Assembly: GCF_014930365.1 (NCBI RefSeq) | Contig: NZ_JABXWI010000015.1 | Location: 214,911 to 278,910 of the forward strand | Source of the DNA: Streptomyces caniscabiei | GTDB taxonomy: Bacteria; Actinomycetota; Actinomycetes; Streptomycetales; Streptomycetaceae | Length of the DNA: 64,000 bases | Direction: 5' to 3' | Shown: positions 1 to 8,864 of the stretch, piece by piece | Layout: each line of letters begins with the position of its first letter | Position numbering within the stretch: position 1 is the first letter of the stretch | Notes under the pieces: model-generated | Database searches by the model: none | What the model saw: only the letters and a program-made list of their open reading frames with translations | What the model was told of the DNA's origin: nothing | Translations under genes and position numbers: made by a program

Positions 1-391
1 CGGCGAACTCGCCGCCCCCCTGGTCATCGGCCGCGACCACCTCGACTCCGGTTCCGTCGCCTCCCCCTACCGCGAGACCGAGGCCATGCTCGACGGCTCC
101 GACGCGATCGCCGACTGGCCGCTGCTGAACGCCATGGTCAACGTCGCCTCCGGCGCCTCCTGGGTGTCGATCCACCACGGCGGCGGCGTCGGCATGGGCC
201 GCTCCCTCCACGCCGGGCAGGTCACGGTCGCCGACGGCACGAGGCTGGGCGGCGAGAAGGTCCGCCGGGTCCTCACCAACGACCCCGGCATGGGCGTGAT
301 CCGCCACGTCGACGCCGGATACGACATCGCGGAGTCCGTCGCCGACGAGCGGGGCGTACGGGTACCGATGCGTGAAGGCGGCGACGCGTGA
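1..391 (+). CDS. hutU: Urocanate hydratase (HutU), 3' end only
   Basis: This is the C-terminal part of urocanase, which converts urocanate to imidazolone propionate in histidine breakdown. The reading frame is open from base 2 and ends at the TGA at 389-391. The visible residues include GRDHLDSGSVASPYRET, GASWVSIHHGGGVGMG and LTNDPGMGVIRH, which are typical of the urocanase C-terminus. The start lies upstream of the window. The stop overlaps the GTG of the next gene (GTGA), so the two are probably translationally coupled in one hut operon. Confidence 0.93.
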   Translation, partial: GELAAPLVIGRDHLDSGSVASPYRETEAMLDGSDAIADWPLLNAMVNVASGASWVSIHHGGGVGMGRSLHAGQVTVADGTRLGGEKVRRVLTNDPGMGVIRHVDAGYDIAESVADERGVRVPMREGGDA

Positions 392-1731
392 CCCGGAGCC
401 GCAGCGGACACGACGGCGACTCCCCGGTGCGGGCCGGGGATCCGGCGCCGTCCGCGACACCGGCCGGGCGGGCCGCCGCCCCCGGGACCGCGCGGCAGGC
501 CGTCCGAGGCGCCTCCTTCCACGAGATGTGGCGGGACCTCGCGCCCATCGGGCGGCACGCCGACTCCGGCGGGTACCGCCGGTTCGCGTGGACCGGCGCC
601 GACGCCGAGTGCCGGGCCTGGTTCGAGGAACAGGCACGCGACCGGCAACTGGCCTACGAGGTCGATCGCAACGGCAACCAGTGGGCCTGGCTGGGCGACC
701 CCGCCGCCGGGGACGCCGTCGTCACGGGGTCCCATCTCGACTCCGTGCCCGACGGCGGTGCCTTCGACGGCCCCCTCGGCGTGGTGTCGTCCTTCGCCGC
801 GCTCGACGAACTCCGCGCCCGGGGCGCCCGGTTCGACAAGCCCCTCGCCGTCGTCAACTTCGGCGACGAGGAGGGCGCCCGGTTCGGGCTGGCCTGCGTC
901 GGGTCACGCCTGGCCGCCGGGCAGCTCACCGTCGAACAGGCCGGGCGGCTGACCGACGGCGACGGCGTCACGCTGTCGCGGGCGATGGAGGCCGCCGGAC
1001 ACGACCCCGAGCGCATCGGACCGGACCCGGAGCGGCTCGCACGGATCGGCGCGTTCGTCGAACTCCACGTCGAGCAGGGGCGGGCCCTGGACCTGTCCGG
1101 CGACGCCGTCGGCATCGCCAGCTCCATCTGGCCGCACGGACGGTGGCGGTTCGACTTCCGCGGCGAGGCCAACCACGCGGGCACGACCCGCCTCGTGGAC
1201 CGCCGGGACCCCATGCTGTCGTACGCGGAGACCGTGCTCGCCGCCCGCCGGGAGGCACGGCTCGCCGGTGCCGTCGCCACCTTCGGCAAGATCGCCGTCG
1301 AGCCCAACGGCGTCAACGCCATCCCCTCCCTCGTGCGCGGCTGGCTCGACTCCCGCGCCGAGGACCAGACGACGCTGGACACGGTCGTCGGCGCCGTCGA
1401 GGAGGCCGCCCGGGACTTCGCCCAGGCGCACGGGATCGAACTGGACGTCGTCCGCGAGTCCTTCACCCCCGTCGTCGAGTTCGAACACGCCCTGCGGGAC
1501 GAGATCGCCCGCATCCTGGGCCGCGACACCGCCGATCTGAAGGTGCCGGTGCTCGGGACCGGCGCCGGACACGACGCCGGGATCCTCTCCGGGACCGTCC
1601 CGACCGCCATGCTGTTCGTGCGCAACCCGACGGGCGTCTCGCACTCCCCGGCCGAGCACGCCGCCGAGGACGACTGCCTGGCCGGGGTGACCGCGCTCGC
1701 CGACGTACTGGAAGGGCTGGCCCGCAGGTGA
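388..1731 (+). CDS. M20-family amidohydrolase (allantoate amidohydrolase / N-carbamoylase type) in the hut operon
   Basis: A zinc-dependent M20 amidohydrolase of the AllC/HyuC type, 447 residues with the GTG that overlaps the hutU stop. The metal-site motifs are present: GSHLDSVPDGG (His, Asp), FGDEEGARFG (Glu), ELHVEQG (His) and GTGAGHDAG (His). The first 45 or so residues are Gly/Ala/Pro-rich and may be partly unstructured, so the start is less certain than the rest. By name the family hydrolyses allantoate or N-carbamoyl amino acids. Its place between hutU and hutF, with stop-start overlaps on both sides, makes a role in histidine breakdown more likely, for example hydrolysis of the N-formyl-L-glutamate made by HutF. 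That assignment is inference from context. Confidence 0.85.
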   Translation: MTRSRSGHDGDSPVRAGDPAPSATPAGRAAAPGTARQAVRGASFHEMWRDLAPIGRHADSGGYRRFAWTGADAECRAWFEEQARDRQLAYEVDRNGNQWAWLGDPAAGDAVVTGSHLDSVPDGGAFDGPLGVVSSFAALDELRARGARFDKPLAVVNFGDEEGARFGLACVGSRLAAGQLTVEQAGRLTDGDGVTLSRAMEAAGHDPERIGPDPERLARIGAFVELHVEQGRALDLSGDAVGIASSIWPHGRWRFDFRGEANHAGTTRLVDRRDPMLSYAETVLAARREARLAGAVATFGKIAVEPNGVNAIPSLVRGWLDSRAEDQTTLDTVVGAVEEAARDFAQAHGIELDVVRESFTPVVEFEHALRDEIARILGRDTADLKVPVLGTGAGHDAGILSGTVPTAMLFVRNPTGVSHSPAEHAAEDDCLAGVTALADVLEGLARR

Positions 1732-3086
1732 CGGAGACGACCTACTGGCTCGAACACGCCTGGCTCGGCACGCACGTCGAGCCGGGCGTGACCCTCACGG
1801 CGACCACCGGCGGCCCCGGCGGCCCCGGCGGCCGCATCACCGCCGTGCGCACCGGGACGCCCACCCCGCCCCCGGGCGCGGTCGTCCTGCGCGGGCTGAC
1901 CCTGCCCGGCCTCGCCAACGCCCACAGCCACGCCTTCCACCGGGCCCTGCGCGGCACCGTCCAGGTCGGCTCGGGCACCTTCTGGACCTGGCGCGAGGTC
2001 ATGTACCGGGTGGCGGACCGGCTGACCCCGGACACCTACCACGCCCTCGCGCGGGCCGTGTACGCGGAGATGGCGCTGGCCGGGATCACGGCCGTCGGCG
2101 AGTTCCACTATGTGCACCACACCCCCGGCGGCACCCCGTACGCCGACCCGAACGCCATGGGCGAGGCGCTCGTCCAGGCCGCCGCCGAGGCGGGCATCCG
2201 GATCACCCTCCTCGACACGGCCTACCTCTCCGCCGGCTTCGGCAAGGCGCCCGACCCCCACCAGCTCCGCTTCTCCGACGGCACGGCCGAGGCCTGGGCC
2301 GAACGCTGTTCAGTTCTCAAGGACCGGGATCACGCGCGGATCGGTGCTGCCGTGCACTCCGTACGGGCCGTCCCCGCCGGGCAGTTGGCGACGGTGGCGC
2401 GCTGGGCCGAGGAGCGGGGGGCCCCGCTGCATGTGCACCTGTCGGAGCAGACGGCGGAGAACGACGCCTGCCACGAGGCGCACGGGTGCACTCCCACGCA
2501 ACTCCTCGCCGACCACGGTGTGCTGGGGCCGCGCACGACCGGCGTCCACAACACCCACCTCACCGACGAGGACATCGCCCTCATCGGCGCCAGCGGCACC
2601 GGCACCTGTATGTGCCCCACCACCGAACGGGACCTCGCGGACGGCATCGGACCCGCCGCCGCCCTGCAACGGGCGGGCTCCCCGCTCTCCCTCGGCTCCG
2701 ACAGCCACGCCGTCGTCGACCTGCTCGAAGAGGCGCGCGCGATGGAGCTGAACGAGCGGCTGCGCACCCGCACGCGCGGCCACTGGACGGCGGCGGCCCT
2801 CCTGCGGGCGGCCTCCGCCGACGGTCACGCGGCGATCGGCTGGGACGACGCCGGCGCCCTGGAGACAGGCGCCCTCGCCGACTTCACGACGATCGCGCTC
2901 GACTCCGTCAGGACAGCGGGGCCGCTTCCACGGCTCGGTGCGGAGACGGCTGTATTCGCCGCGTCGGCAGCAGACGTGTCGCACACGGTGGTGGCAGGTC
3001 GGCACGTCGTACGGGACGGGGCGCACGCGCTCGTACCGGATGTGCCGAAAGCCCTCGCGGACGCCGTCGCAGCGCTGCGCGGATGA
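1728..3086 (+). CDS. hutF: Formimidoylglutamate deiminase (HutF)
   Basis: A cytosolic amidohydrolase-superfamily enzyme that deiminates N-formimidoyl-L-glutamate to N-formyl-L-glutamate and ammonia. The GTG at 1728 overlaps the previous stop and gives 452 residues, the usual size. The reading frame stays open far upstream, but that part only shadows the M20 gene. Metal-binding motifs are NAHSHAFHR (His66 and His68), HVHLSEQTAEN, GVHNTHLTDED and LGSDSHAVVD (the catalytic-site Asp). The HLSEQ motif separates HutF from guanine deaminase and other relatives. It is followed closely by hutI, completing urocanate -> imidazolone propionate -> formiminoglutamate -> formylglutamate. Confidence 0.93.
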   Translation: MTETTYWLEHAWLGTHVEPGVTLTATTGGPGGPGGRITAVRTGTPTPPPGAVVLRGLTLPGLANAHSHAFHRALRGTVQVGSGTFWTWREVMYRVADRLTPDTYHALARAVYAEMALAGITAVGEFHYVHHTPGGTPYADPNAMGEALVQAAAEAGIRITLLDTAYLSAGFGKAPDPHQLRFSDGTAEAWAERCSVLKDRDHARIGAAVHSVRAVPAGQLATVARWAEERGAPLHVHLSEQTAENDACHEAHGCTPTQLLADHGVLGPRTTGVHNTHLTDEDIALIGASGTGTCMCPTTERDLADGIGPAAALQRAGSPLSLGSDSHAVVDLLEEARAMELNERLRTRTRGHWTAAALLRAASADGHAAIGWDDAGALETGALADFTTIALDSVRTAGPLPRLGAETAVFAASAADVSHTVVAGRHVVRDGAHALVPDVPKALADAVAALRG

Positions 3087-3169
3087 CCCCCGCCGGCCCG
3101 CCCGCGCGACCGGCCCCCGAACCCCGGCCCGATTCCGAACCGACCGCCGACCAGGCAACCAAGGACGCC

Positions 3170-4384
3170 ATGAGCAGCCCGACGACCGACAGCCCCGCCC
3201 ACTCGGCGAGCACCGCCAGCACGCTCATCACCAACATCGCTGCCCTGGTCACCAACGACCCCTCCCTCGGCGACAGATCCCCCCTCGGACTGATCCAGGA
3301 CGCGGCCGTCGTCATCGACGGTGAACGCATCGCGTGGACCGGTGATCAAAGCAAAGCACCCGCCACTGACAATCGGGTCGACGCCGGTGGGCGGGCGGTG
3401 ATCCCGGGCTTCGTGGACTCCCACTCCCACCTCGTCTTCGCGGGCGACCGGACCGCCGAGTTCAACGCCCGCATGTCCGGCCGGGCCTACAGCGCGGGCG
3501 GCATCCGTACGACCGTCGCCGCCACGCGCGCCGCCACCGACGAGGAACTGGAGGCCAACCTCACCCGTTACCTCCGCGAGGCCCTCGGCCAGGGCACCAC
3601 CACCTTCGAGACGAAGTCGGGCTACGGCCTGACCGTCGAGGACGAGGCACGGGCGCTGCGCATCGCCGCCCGGCACACCGACGAGGTCACCTACCTCGGC
3701 GCCCACATCGTCTCCCCGGACCACGCCGAGGACCCCGCCGCCTACGTCGCGCTCGTCACCGGCGAGATGCTCGACGCCTGCGCCCCGTACGCCCGTTGGA
3801 TCGACGTCTTCTGCGAGAAGGGCGCCTTCGACGGCGACCAGGCCCGAGCGATCCTCACGGCCGGCAAGGCGAGGGGCCTGCACCCTCGCATCCACGCCAA
3901 CCAGCTCTCCCACGGCCCCGGCGTCCAGCTCGCCGTGGAACTCGACGCGGCCAGCGCGGACCACTGCACCCACCTCACCGACGCCGACGTGGACGCACTG
4001 GCGAACAGCCGGACGGTCGCCACGCTGTTGCCCGGCGCCGAGTTCTCCACCCGCGCCGAGTGGCCGGACGCCCGCCGCCTCCTCGACGCGGGCGTCACCG
4101 TCGCCCTCTCCACGGACTGCAACCCCGGGTCGTCGTTCACCTCGTCCGTCCCGTTCTGCGTCGCGCTCGCCGTGCGGGACATGGGGATGACGCCGGACGA
4201 GGCCGTCTGGTCGGCCACAGCCGGGGGCGCTCGGGCGCTCCGCCGCGACGACATCGGCCGTCTCACGCCGGGCGCGTACGCCGACCTCGCGCTGCTGGAC
4301 GCGCCCAGCCACGTCCACCTCGCCTACCGGCCGGGCGTCCCCCTGGTCACGGGCGTGTGGCGCAGGGGCGTACGCGTGCGCTGA
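3170..4384 (+). CDS. hutI: Imidazolonepropionase (HutI)
   Basis: Hydrolyses 4-imidazolone-5-propionate to N-formimidoyl-L-glutamate. Family motifs are FVDSHSHLVFAGDR (metal HxH), ETKSGYGLT, HIHANQLS-type residues (RIHANQLSHGPG), ADHCTHL and STDCNPGSSF. I chose the ATG at 3170 because AAGGA precedes it by 5 bases and the resulting 404 residues match the family. An ATG at 3083 overlaps the hutF stop (ATGA) and would add a 29-residue Pro-rich tail; it cannot be excluded because the two upstream junctions also overlap. Last gene of the hut operon; the next gene is convergent. Confidence 0.93.
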   Translation: MSSPTTDSPAHSASTASTLITNIAALVTNDPSLGDRSPLGLIQDAAVVIDGERIAWTGDQSKAPATDNRVDAGGRAVIPGFVDSHSHLVFAGDRTAEFNARMSGRAYSAGGIRTTVAATRAATDEELEANLTRYLREALGQGTTTFETKSGYGLTVEDEARALRIAARHTDEVTYLGAHIVSPDHAEDPAAYVALVTGEMLDACAPYARWIDVFCEKGAFDGDQARAILTAGKARGLHPRIHANQLSHGPGVQLAVELDAASADHCTHLTDADVDALANSRTVATLLPGAEFSTRAEWPDARRLLDAGVTVALSTDCNPGSSFTSSVPFCVALAVRDMGMTPDEAVWSATAGGARALRRDDIGRLTPGAYADLALLDAPSHVHLAYRPGVPLVTGVWRRGVRVR

Positions 4385-4459
4385 CCGCCGCCGGGCGCGG
4401 ACCGGTGCCGGACAAGCGGCGGCGCCGGACAAATGGCGGCGCCGGGCGCCGCCCCGGCG

Positions 4460-6628
4460 TCAGTCGTGGACCGGCCCGGCGCCCGCGCGCCATCGCTGTC
4501 CGTCGCGTCCGGACGCCTCGGCGAAGGCGACGGAGCCGAGCGCGTCCGGGGTCACGGCGTACCCCGGCGCGACCGCCGGGCGGATCATCCCCCGGGAGTC
4601 GACGTCGAAGCGCAGGTTGTCACCGTTGTCCCCGTCGAGCGAGTCGCAGTCCCAGATGCCCACCCCGTCGTCGGTCGCCCCCCGGCTGTCCAGGCACAGG
4701 TCGGGATCGGCGAACGACTGGAGGGCGTCCCCGTGGGAGTCGACGCGCCAGCGCTGGGTGGCGCGCGAGGAGCAGGTGGCCGTGACGACGTCGGTGCCCT
4801 TCTCCAACTCGCCCCGGATGTCCAGGCACAGGCCCGACCCGACGTTCACCACCTGGGTGTAGGCCCCGTTCAGCGGAGGCCCGTACGGCAGCGACGGCTT
4901 CGGCGGACCCGGCGTCGACGGACTCGGGCTCTTCGGCGGCTCCTCCTTCCGCGGCGGTTTCGAGGGGCTCGCGGTCTCGGAGGGGGTCGGGGACGGCGTC
5001 GGGCTCGGCGGGACGGTCGGGGTCGCCGCACCCGAGGGAGGGGCGGCGGGCGTACCGCCGGAGCCCGCCTCGTCGTCGGACGACGACCCGACCGAGCCTG
5101 AGAACACCAGGAACGCCAACAGCGGCGCCAACGCCACGCCCAGCGCCACCGAGGTCAGCGCGAGCCGACGGGACGACGACCACTTGGCCCCCGACGTCGA
5201 GGCCTCGCCCTCCCCGCCGGCCGCGGCCCCGGCCCCGGCCCTGCGCGCCGACCGGGTCCGGCCCACCGACCGGACCCCGGCCTCGGCCGGTCCCGCCGCC
5301 CCGGCACCGACCCCCGCCGCGATCCCGAGCCCTGGCCCCTCACCACTCCGGTCACCGAAGCCGGGACCCTCCCATGGCTCCGCCCCGGCCGGCGCACGGG
5401 CCCGGTCATCGGCGCCGGACCCCGGCCACGCCTCCGCCCCGGCTCCCGTGTCGATGCGTGCGCCCGGGCCCGCGCCGGCGCCAGGCGCGGCCCACGCCTC
5501 CGCCCCGCCCGAGGAACCCCCCGGGCTCTCCGCGCCCGCGCCGCTCGCCGCGCGCTCCGCACCCCCGGCGTCGGAGCCGCTCCCCGCACCCTCGCCGCCG
5601 CCTCCAGGCCCGGATCCGAACCCGAACCCGGCCCCGAACGCGGCTCCGGATCCGGCCCCGAACCCGGAGCCCTCCCCCGCCCAGTCCTCAGAAGCAGAAG
5701 CAGAAGCAGCCGCTGCCGCAGCCGTACCGTCCCATGCCCCCGTGCCGCCCTCGGCCCGCAGGCCCGTCGCGCTCCGCGTGTACGCCGTGCCGCCCCACGG
5801 GAGGAGCCCCTCCGCGAGGGTCGCGCGCGGGCTGTCGCGCAGGGCGCGCAACTCCTCGTACGCGCCGGTGCAGTGCGGGCAGTGCTCCATGTGGGCCCGC
5901 AGATCGGTGCTGTGGCGAGGTGTGTCCGGCCGTACGGACTCCTCGATCAGCCGGCGGAAGTCCTGGCAGCGCGGGTCGTCGGAGGCGGCCAGGCGCACCC
6001 GCAGACAGGCCTGGCGCAGGGCGTGGAGCGCGGACTCCCGCTTGTAGGTCACGTCGTCGGGCGTGAGGCCGAGGAGCACGGCCGTACGGTCGTCGGGCTC
6101 GTCCTCCACGATGCCGTACCAGATGAGCCCCTGTGGCCGGGGCGGCAGCAGTTCGAACGCCGCGAGCAGGGGCGGGACGCGGCCGCCGGGGCCCGCCGTG
6201 TCCAGCACGACCCGCAGGGCGGGGGCGAGTCCGGTCGCGCCGCCGCCCGTGGCCCAGCCGCCGGCGACCCGCGCGGTCAGCAGGAGCAGCCGATGGCGCC
6301 AGGGGACGGTCGCCTCGACCCCGCGCGCCGTCTCCTTGGTGGCGACGGTGAACGCCTGCGTCGCCAGCTCCCGCGCCGCGGACTCGCTCGCGGCGCAGAG
6401 CCGGGCGTAGGCGAGGACCGACGGGTGGTGGCGCTCGCGCAGTTCGCGCAGGGCCGTGTACGCGGTCGGTGAGTCGGACCGTAACAGCGCGGTGAGCCGG
6501 GAGTCCGACGCGTTCGCGTGCCGGTGTTCGGACCCGTCGTCGGGGCGTGCGCTGGGCGCACCTGTGTCCCGGTGGTGGTCCTCATGGCCGTTGTCGCCGC
6601 CGGGGCGCTCGTCTCGAGCCCGAGCCAT
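4460..6628 (-). CDS. Membrane protein with sigma-factor-like region, zinc-finger motif and outside ricin-type lectin domain
   Basis: A 722-residue multidomain protein. Residues 50-230 resemble sigma-70 regions 2 and 4 (ELRERHHPSVLAYARL; later ALRQACLRVRL). Next comes an anti-sigma-like zinc motif, HMEHCPHC (HxxxCxxC). A long Gly/Ala/Ser-rich linker follows. One transmembrane segment (LALTSVALGVALAPLLAFLV) is followed by a Pro/Ser-rich spacer and a C-terminal ricin-B lectin domain (GLCLDIRGE, QRWRV, LCLDSRGA). By topology the sigma-like part would be inside and the lectin outside. The start at 6628 is set by GAGGAGG seven bases upstream; the frame stays open for 24 more codons. Ligand and regulatory role are unknown. 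Confidence 0.8.
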   Translation of the reverse strand: MARARDERPGGDNGHEDHHRDTGAPSARPDDGSEHRHANASDSRLTALLRSDSPTAYTALRELRERHHPSVLAYARLCAASESAARELATQAFTVATKETARGVEATVPWRHRLLLLTARVAGGWATGGGATGLAPALRVVLDTAGPGGRVPPLLAAFELLPPRPQGLIWYGIVEDEPDDRTAVLLGLTPDDVTYKRESALHALRQACLRVRLAASDDPRCQDFRRLIEESVRPDTPRHSTDLRAHMEHCPHCTGAYEELRALRDSPRATLAEGLLPWGGTAYTRSATGLRAEGGTGAWDGTAAAAAASASASEDWAGEGSGFGAGSGAAFGAGFGFGSGPGGGGEGAGSGSDAGGAERAASGAGAESPGGSSGGAEAWAAPGAGAGPGARIDTGAGAEAWPGSGADDRARAPAGAEPWEGPGFGDRSGEGPGLGIAAGVGAGAAGPAEAGVRSVGRTRSARRAGAGAAAGGEGEASTSGAKWSSSRRLALTSVALGVALAPLLAFLVFSGSVGSSSDDEAGSGGTPAAPPSGAATPTVPPSPTPSPTPSETASPSKPPRKEEPPKSPSPSTPGPPKPSLPYGPPLNGAYTQVVNVGSGLCLDIRGELEKGTDVVTATCSSRATQRWRVDSHGDALQSFADPDLCLDSRGATDDGVGIWDCDSLDGDNGDNLRFDVDSRGMIRPAVAPGYAVTPDALGSVAFAEASGRDGQRWRAGAGPVHD

Positions 6629-6925
6629 CCTCGTGCCTCCTCGCACCCCCGTGTCCGCCCGTCGGCTTCTGGCATACCGAACAGTCTGGCGCGTGACCAT
6701 AGTGGCGGAAGGTGAACCAGGGGGAAGGGGTTTCTTGCGGTAAGGGGGTGAGGGGGAGTGAGACAGGGGTGGGCCGGGCGCAGTTCGGCCGGATACGTCG
6801 GGAGTGTCGCCACTCCCGTCGCACCCGGCCGACTCGAATTCTTCGCACGTCCGTCACCGACTCCGTCCCCAGGACCGTCGTCGGCCGTCACCGACTCCGC
6901 CACCAGGACCGGCGCCGGCGCACGC

Positions 6926-7828
6926 TCACTCCTCCAGGGTCAGGCCCTTGCGCAGGCGCACCAGCGTGCGGGACAGCAGACGGGAGACATGCATCTGGGA
7001 GATGCCCAGTTCGTCCCCGATCTCGGACTGCGTCATGCCGGCCACGAACCGCAGCGAAAGGATCTTCCGGTCGCGCGGCGGCAGTTCGGCGATCAGCGGC
7101 TTCAGGGACTCGACGTACTCGATGCCTTCGAGGCCGTGGTCCTCGTAGCCGATCCGGTCCGCCAGGGCGCCCTCGGAGTCGTCCTCCTCGGGCTGGGCGT
7201 CCAGCGACGAGGCGGTGTACGCGTTCGACGCCGCCATGCCTTCGACGACCTCGTCGTTCGTCAGCCCGAGGCGCTCCGCCAGCTCTCCCACCGTCGGAGC
7301 GCGATCGAGCTTCTGAGCGAGCTCGTCACCGGCCTTGGCCAGGTCGAGACGGAGCTCCTGGAGTCTGCGCGGCACGCGCACGGACCAGCTCGTGTCGCGG
7401 AAGAAACGCTTGATCTCGCCGACGATGGTCGGCATCGCGAACGTGGGGAACTCGACGCCCCTGCTCAGTTCGAAACGGTCGATCGCCTTGATGAGGCCGA
7501 TGGTGCCGACCTGGATGATGTCCTCCATGGGTTCGCTGCGGGAGCGGAACCGGGAGGCGGCGAACTTCACCAGAGCCAGGTTGAGTTCGACCAGGGTGTT
7601 GCGGACGTACGAGTATTCGTACGTGCCTTCCTCAAGGGATTCGAGCCGCTCGAAGAGGGTCTTGGACAGGGCTCGCGCGTCCACCGGTCCCACCTCGTCG
7701 TACGGGGGGATCTCCGGGAGGTCGGCGAGTGCGTCGCCCGGATTGTGGGCGAGGTCGTCCTGCGTCTCTTCCGGGGCGGATGCCGACGTCGCCCTCTGGG
7801 TATGCGATTCGTCGAGCCGGGGTGACAT
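6926..7828 (-). CDS. sigI: RNA polymerase sigma factor of the SigB/SigF family (SigI-like)
   Basis: An alternative sigma factor of the stress/sporulation SigB-F type, 300 residues. Region 2 is seen in VELNLALVKFAASRF and EDIIQVGTIGLIKAIDRFE, followed by FPTFAMPTIVGEIKRFFRD. Region 3 contains PTVGELAERLGL. Region 4 is PPRDRKILSLRF...SQMHVSRLL, the helix-turn-helix that reads the -35. GGAGG five bases before the ATG at 7828 sets the start; an in-frame ATG at 7852 lacks such a site. It is divergent from an anti-anti-sigma gene and an anti-sigma kinase gene, matching from memory the sigI-arsI-prsI set of S. coelicolor. Activity is likely controlled by partner switching. Confidence 0.88.
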   Translation of the reverse strand: MSPRLDESHTQRATSASAPEETQDDLAHNPGDALADLPEIPPYDEVGPVDARALSKTLFERLESLEEGTYEYSYVRNTLVELNLALVKFAASRFRSRSEPMEDIIQVGTIGLIKAIDRFELSRGVEFPTFAMPTIVGEIKRFFRDTSWSVRVPRRLQELRLDLAKAGDELAQKLDRAPTVGELAERLGLTNDEVVEGMAASNAYTASSLDAQPEEDDSEGALADRIGYEDHGLEGIEYVESLKPLIAELPPRDRKILSLRFVAGMTQSEIGDELGISQMHVSRLLSRTLVRLRKGLTLEE

Positions 7829-8075
7829 GATGTCCTCCATCGTTCTCGGCATATGGCCGCCGATGCCAATACGTGCACTGCGGTGTGCGGCGCCTCCAAA
7901 GCCGGCCGTGTCGATTGGTGTCAGTACTAGCCCTACCCGGTTTCCCGAGGTCGTCGCAAGTGCCTCCTGTGGCGAAATGTCCCTTTGTGGGCGATTGTTC
8001 AGGTGTCGGGGAGTGTGGAGAAGGCGTAGTGTTCGAGGGCGAGTCAGCAGTCACGACGGTCGGGAGAGAGACGGC

Positions 8076-8444
8076 ATGGACCGTGGGACGGTCGGCAGCG
8101 CACAGTCGGGCCGACTACGGGTCGAGGTGCGGGAAGAGGGCCTCAGTGCCGTCGTGACCCCGGCGGGTGAGCTCGATCACCACACCGCCGATCTGTTGCG
8201 TGAGCCACTCGAGAGCTGCCTGGACAAGGGGTTCACACGTCTGGTGGTGGACTGCTCACGCCTGGAGTTCTGCGACTCCACCGGGCTCAACGTCCTGCTG
8301 GGCGTGCGGCTCAGGGCGGAGTCGGCGGGCGGCGGCGTCCATCTGGCGGGAATGCTCCCGGCGGTGGCGCGGGTCTTCGAGATCACCGGGGCGGACGCGG
8401 TGTTCACCGTCCACGACACCCTCGAGGCCGCCTTGGGCGACTAG
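8076..8444 (+). CDS. arsI: STAS-domain anti-sigma factor antagonist (ArsI-like)
   Basis: A 122-residue STAS protein of the SpoIIAA/RsbV family. It would bind the anti-sigma kinase and free the sigma factor when unphosphorylated. The phosphorylation site is visible in VDCSRLEFCDSTGLN; the serine of DST is the predicted target. Other family features are VTPAGELDHHTA at the N-terminus and GADAVFTVHDTLEAAL at the C-terminus. The reading frame extends over 240 codons upstream, but that part overlaps sigI antisense and is not coding. The start is set by GGGAGAGAG about five bases before the ATG. Confidence 0.88.
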   Translation: MDRGTVGSAQSGRLRVEVREEGLSAVVTPAGELDHHTADLLREPLESCLDKGFTRLVVDCSRLEFCDSTGLNVLLGVRLRAESAGGGVHLAGMLPAVARVFEITGADAVFTVHDTLEAALGD

Positions 8445-8864
8445 CGCCGCGGCCGGCCCGCCCGTGACCTCCGTCACGAGCCCGGTCGCCCGGCTCGGTC
8501 GGCGGCAGGTCGACGGAGGTGGGTCGGCGGGTCGATGGCGGCGGGCCGGTGGCGTCGGCCGGTCGCACGTCCTGGCGAGCCCCAGGTGTGGCACCCCGCC
8601 CTTCGGGTTATTCGCGTCACAGGTTCTGTGCCGAAAACATGGGTGTTCTGACGGTTCGCTCGGGCAGGAGACATCCTGAACGTGTGGGTGGTGACCCGGA
8701 TACGACCGGGTCCCGGCCCGGCGGCCCGGCAGTACGGCGAGGCGTGACGGAATACGGATGGCGCAACGGATGACAGCAGAGAACGGCATGCACCGCGGGC
8801 CCTCGTCCCGCACCCTTGACAAGTCCTGAATCGTGAACTGGTGAATCGGTGAGGTGAAGCGCTG
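8445..8864. other. Intergenic stretch between arsI and prsI with a possible promoter
   Basis: 420 bases without a convincing gene. TTGACA at 8816-8821 with TGGTGA 17 bases downstream (8839-8844) is a weak candidate promoter for prsI. Several short ORFs cross the region but none has both a ribosome site and a recognisable product. Confidence 0.4.

Noticed and set aside
8519..8773. Short ORF between arsI and prsI
   Set aside because: Arg/Gly-rich translation, no ribosome site and no recognisable similarity.
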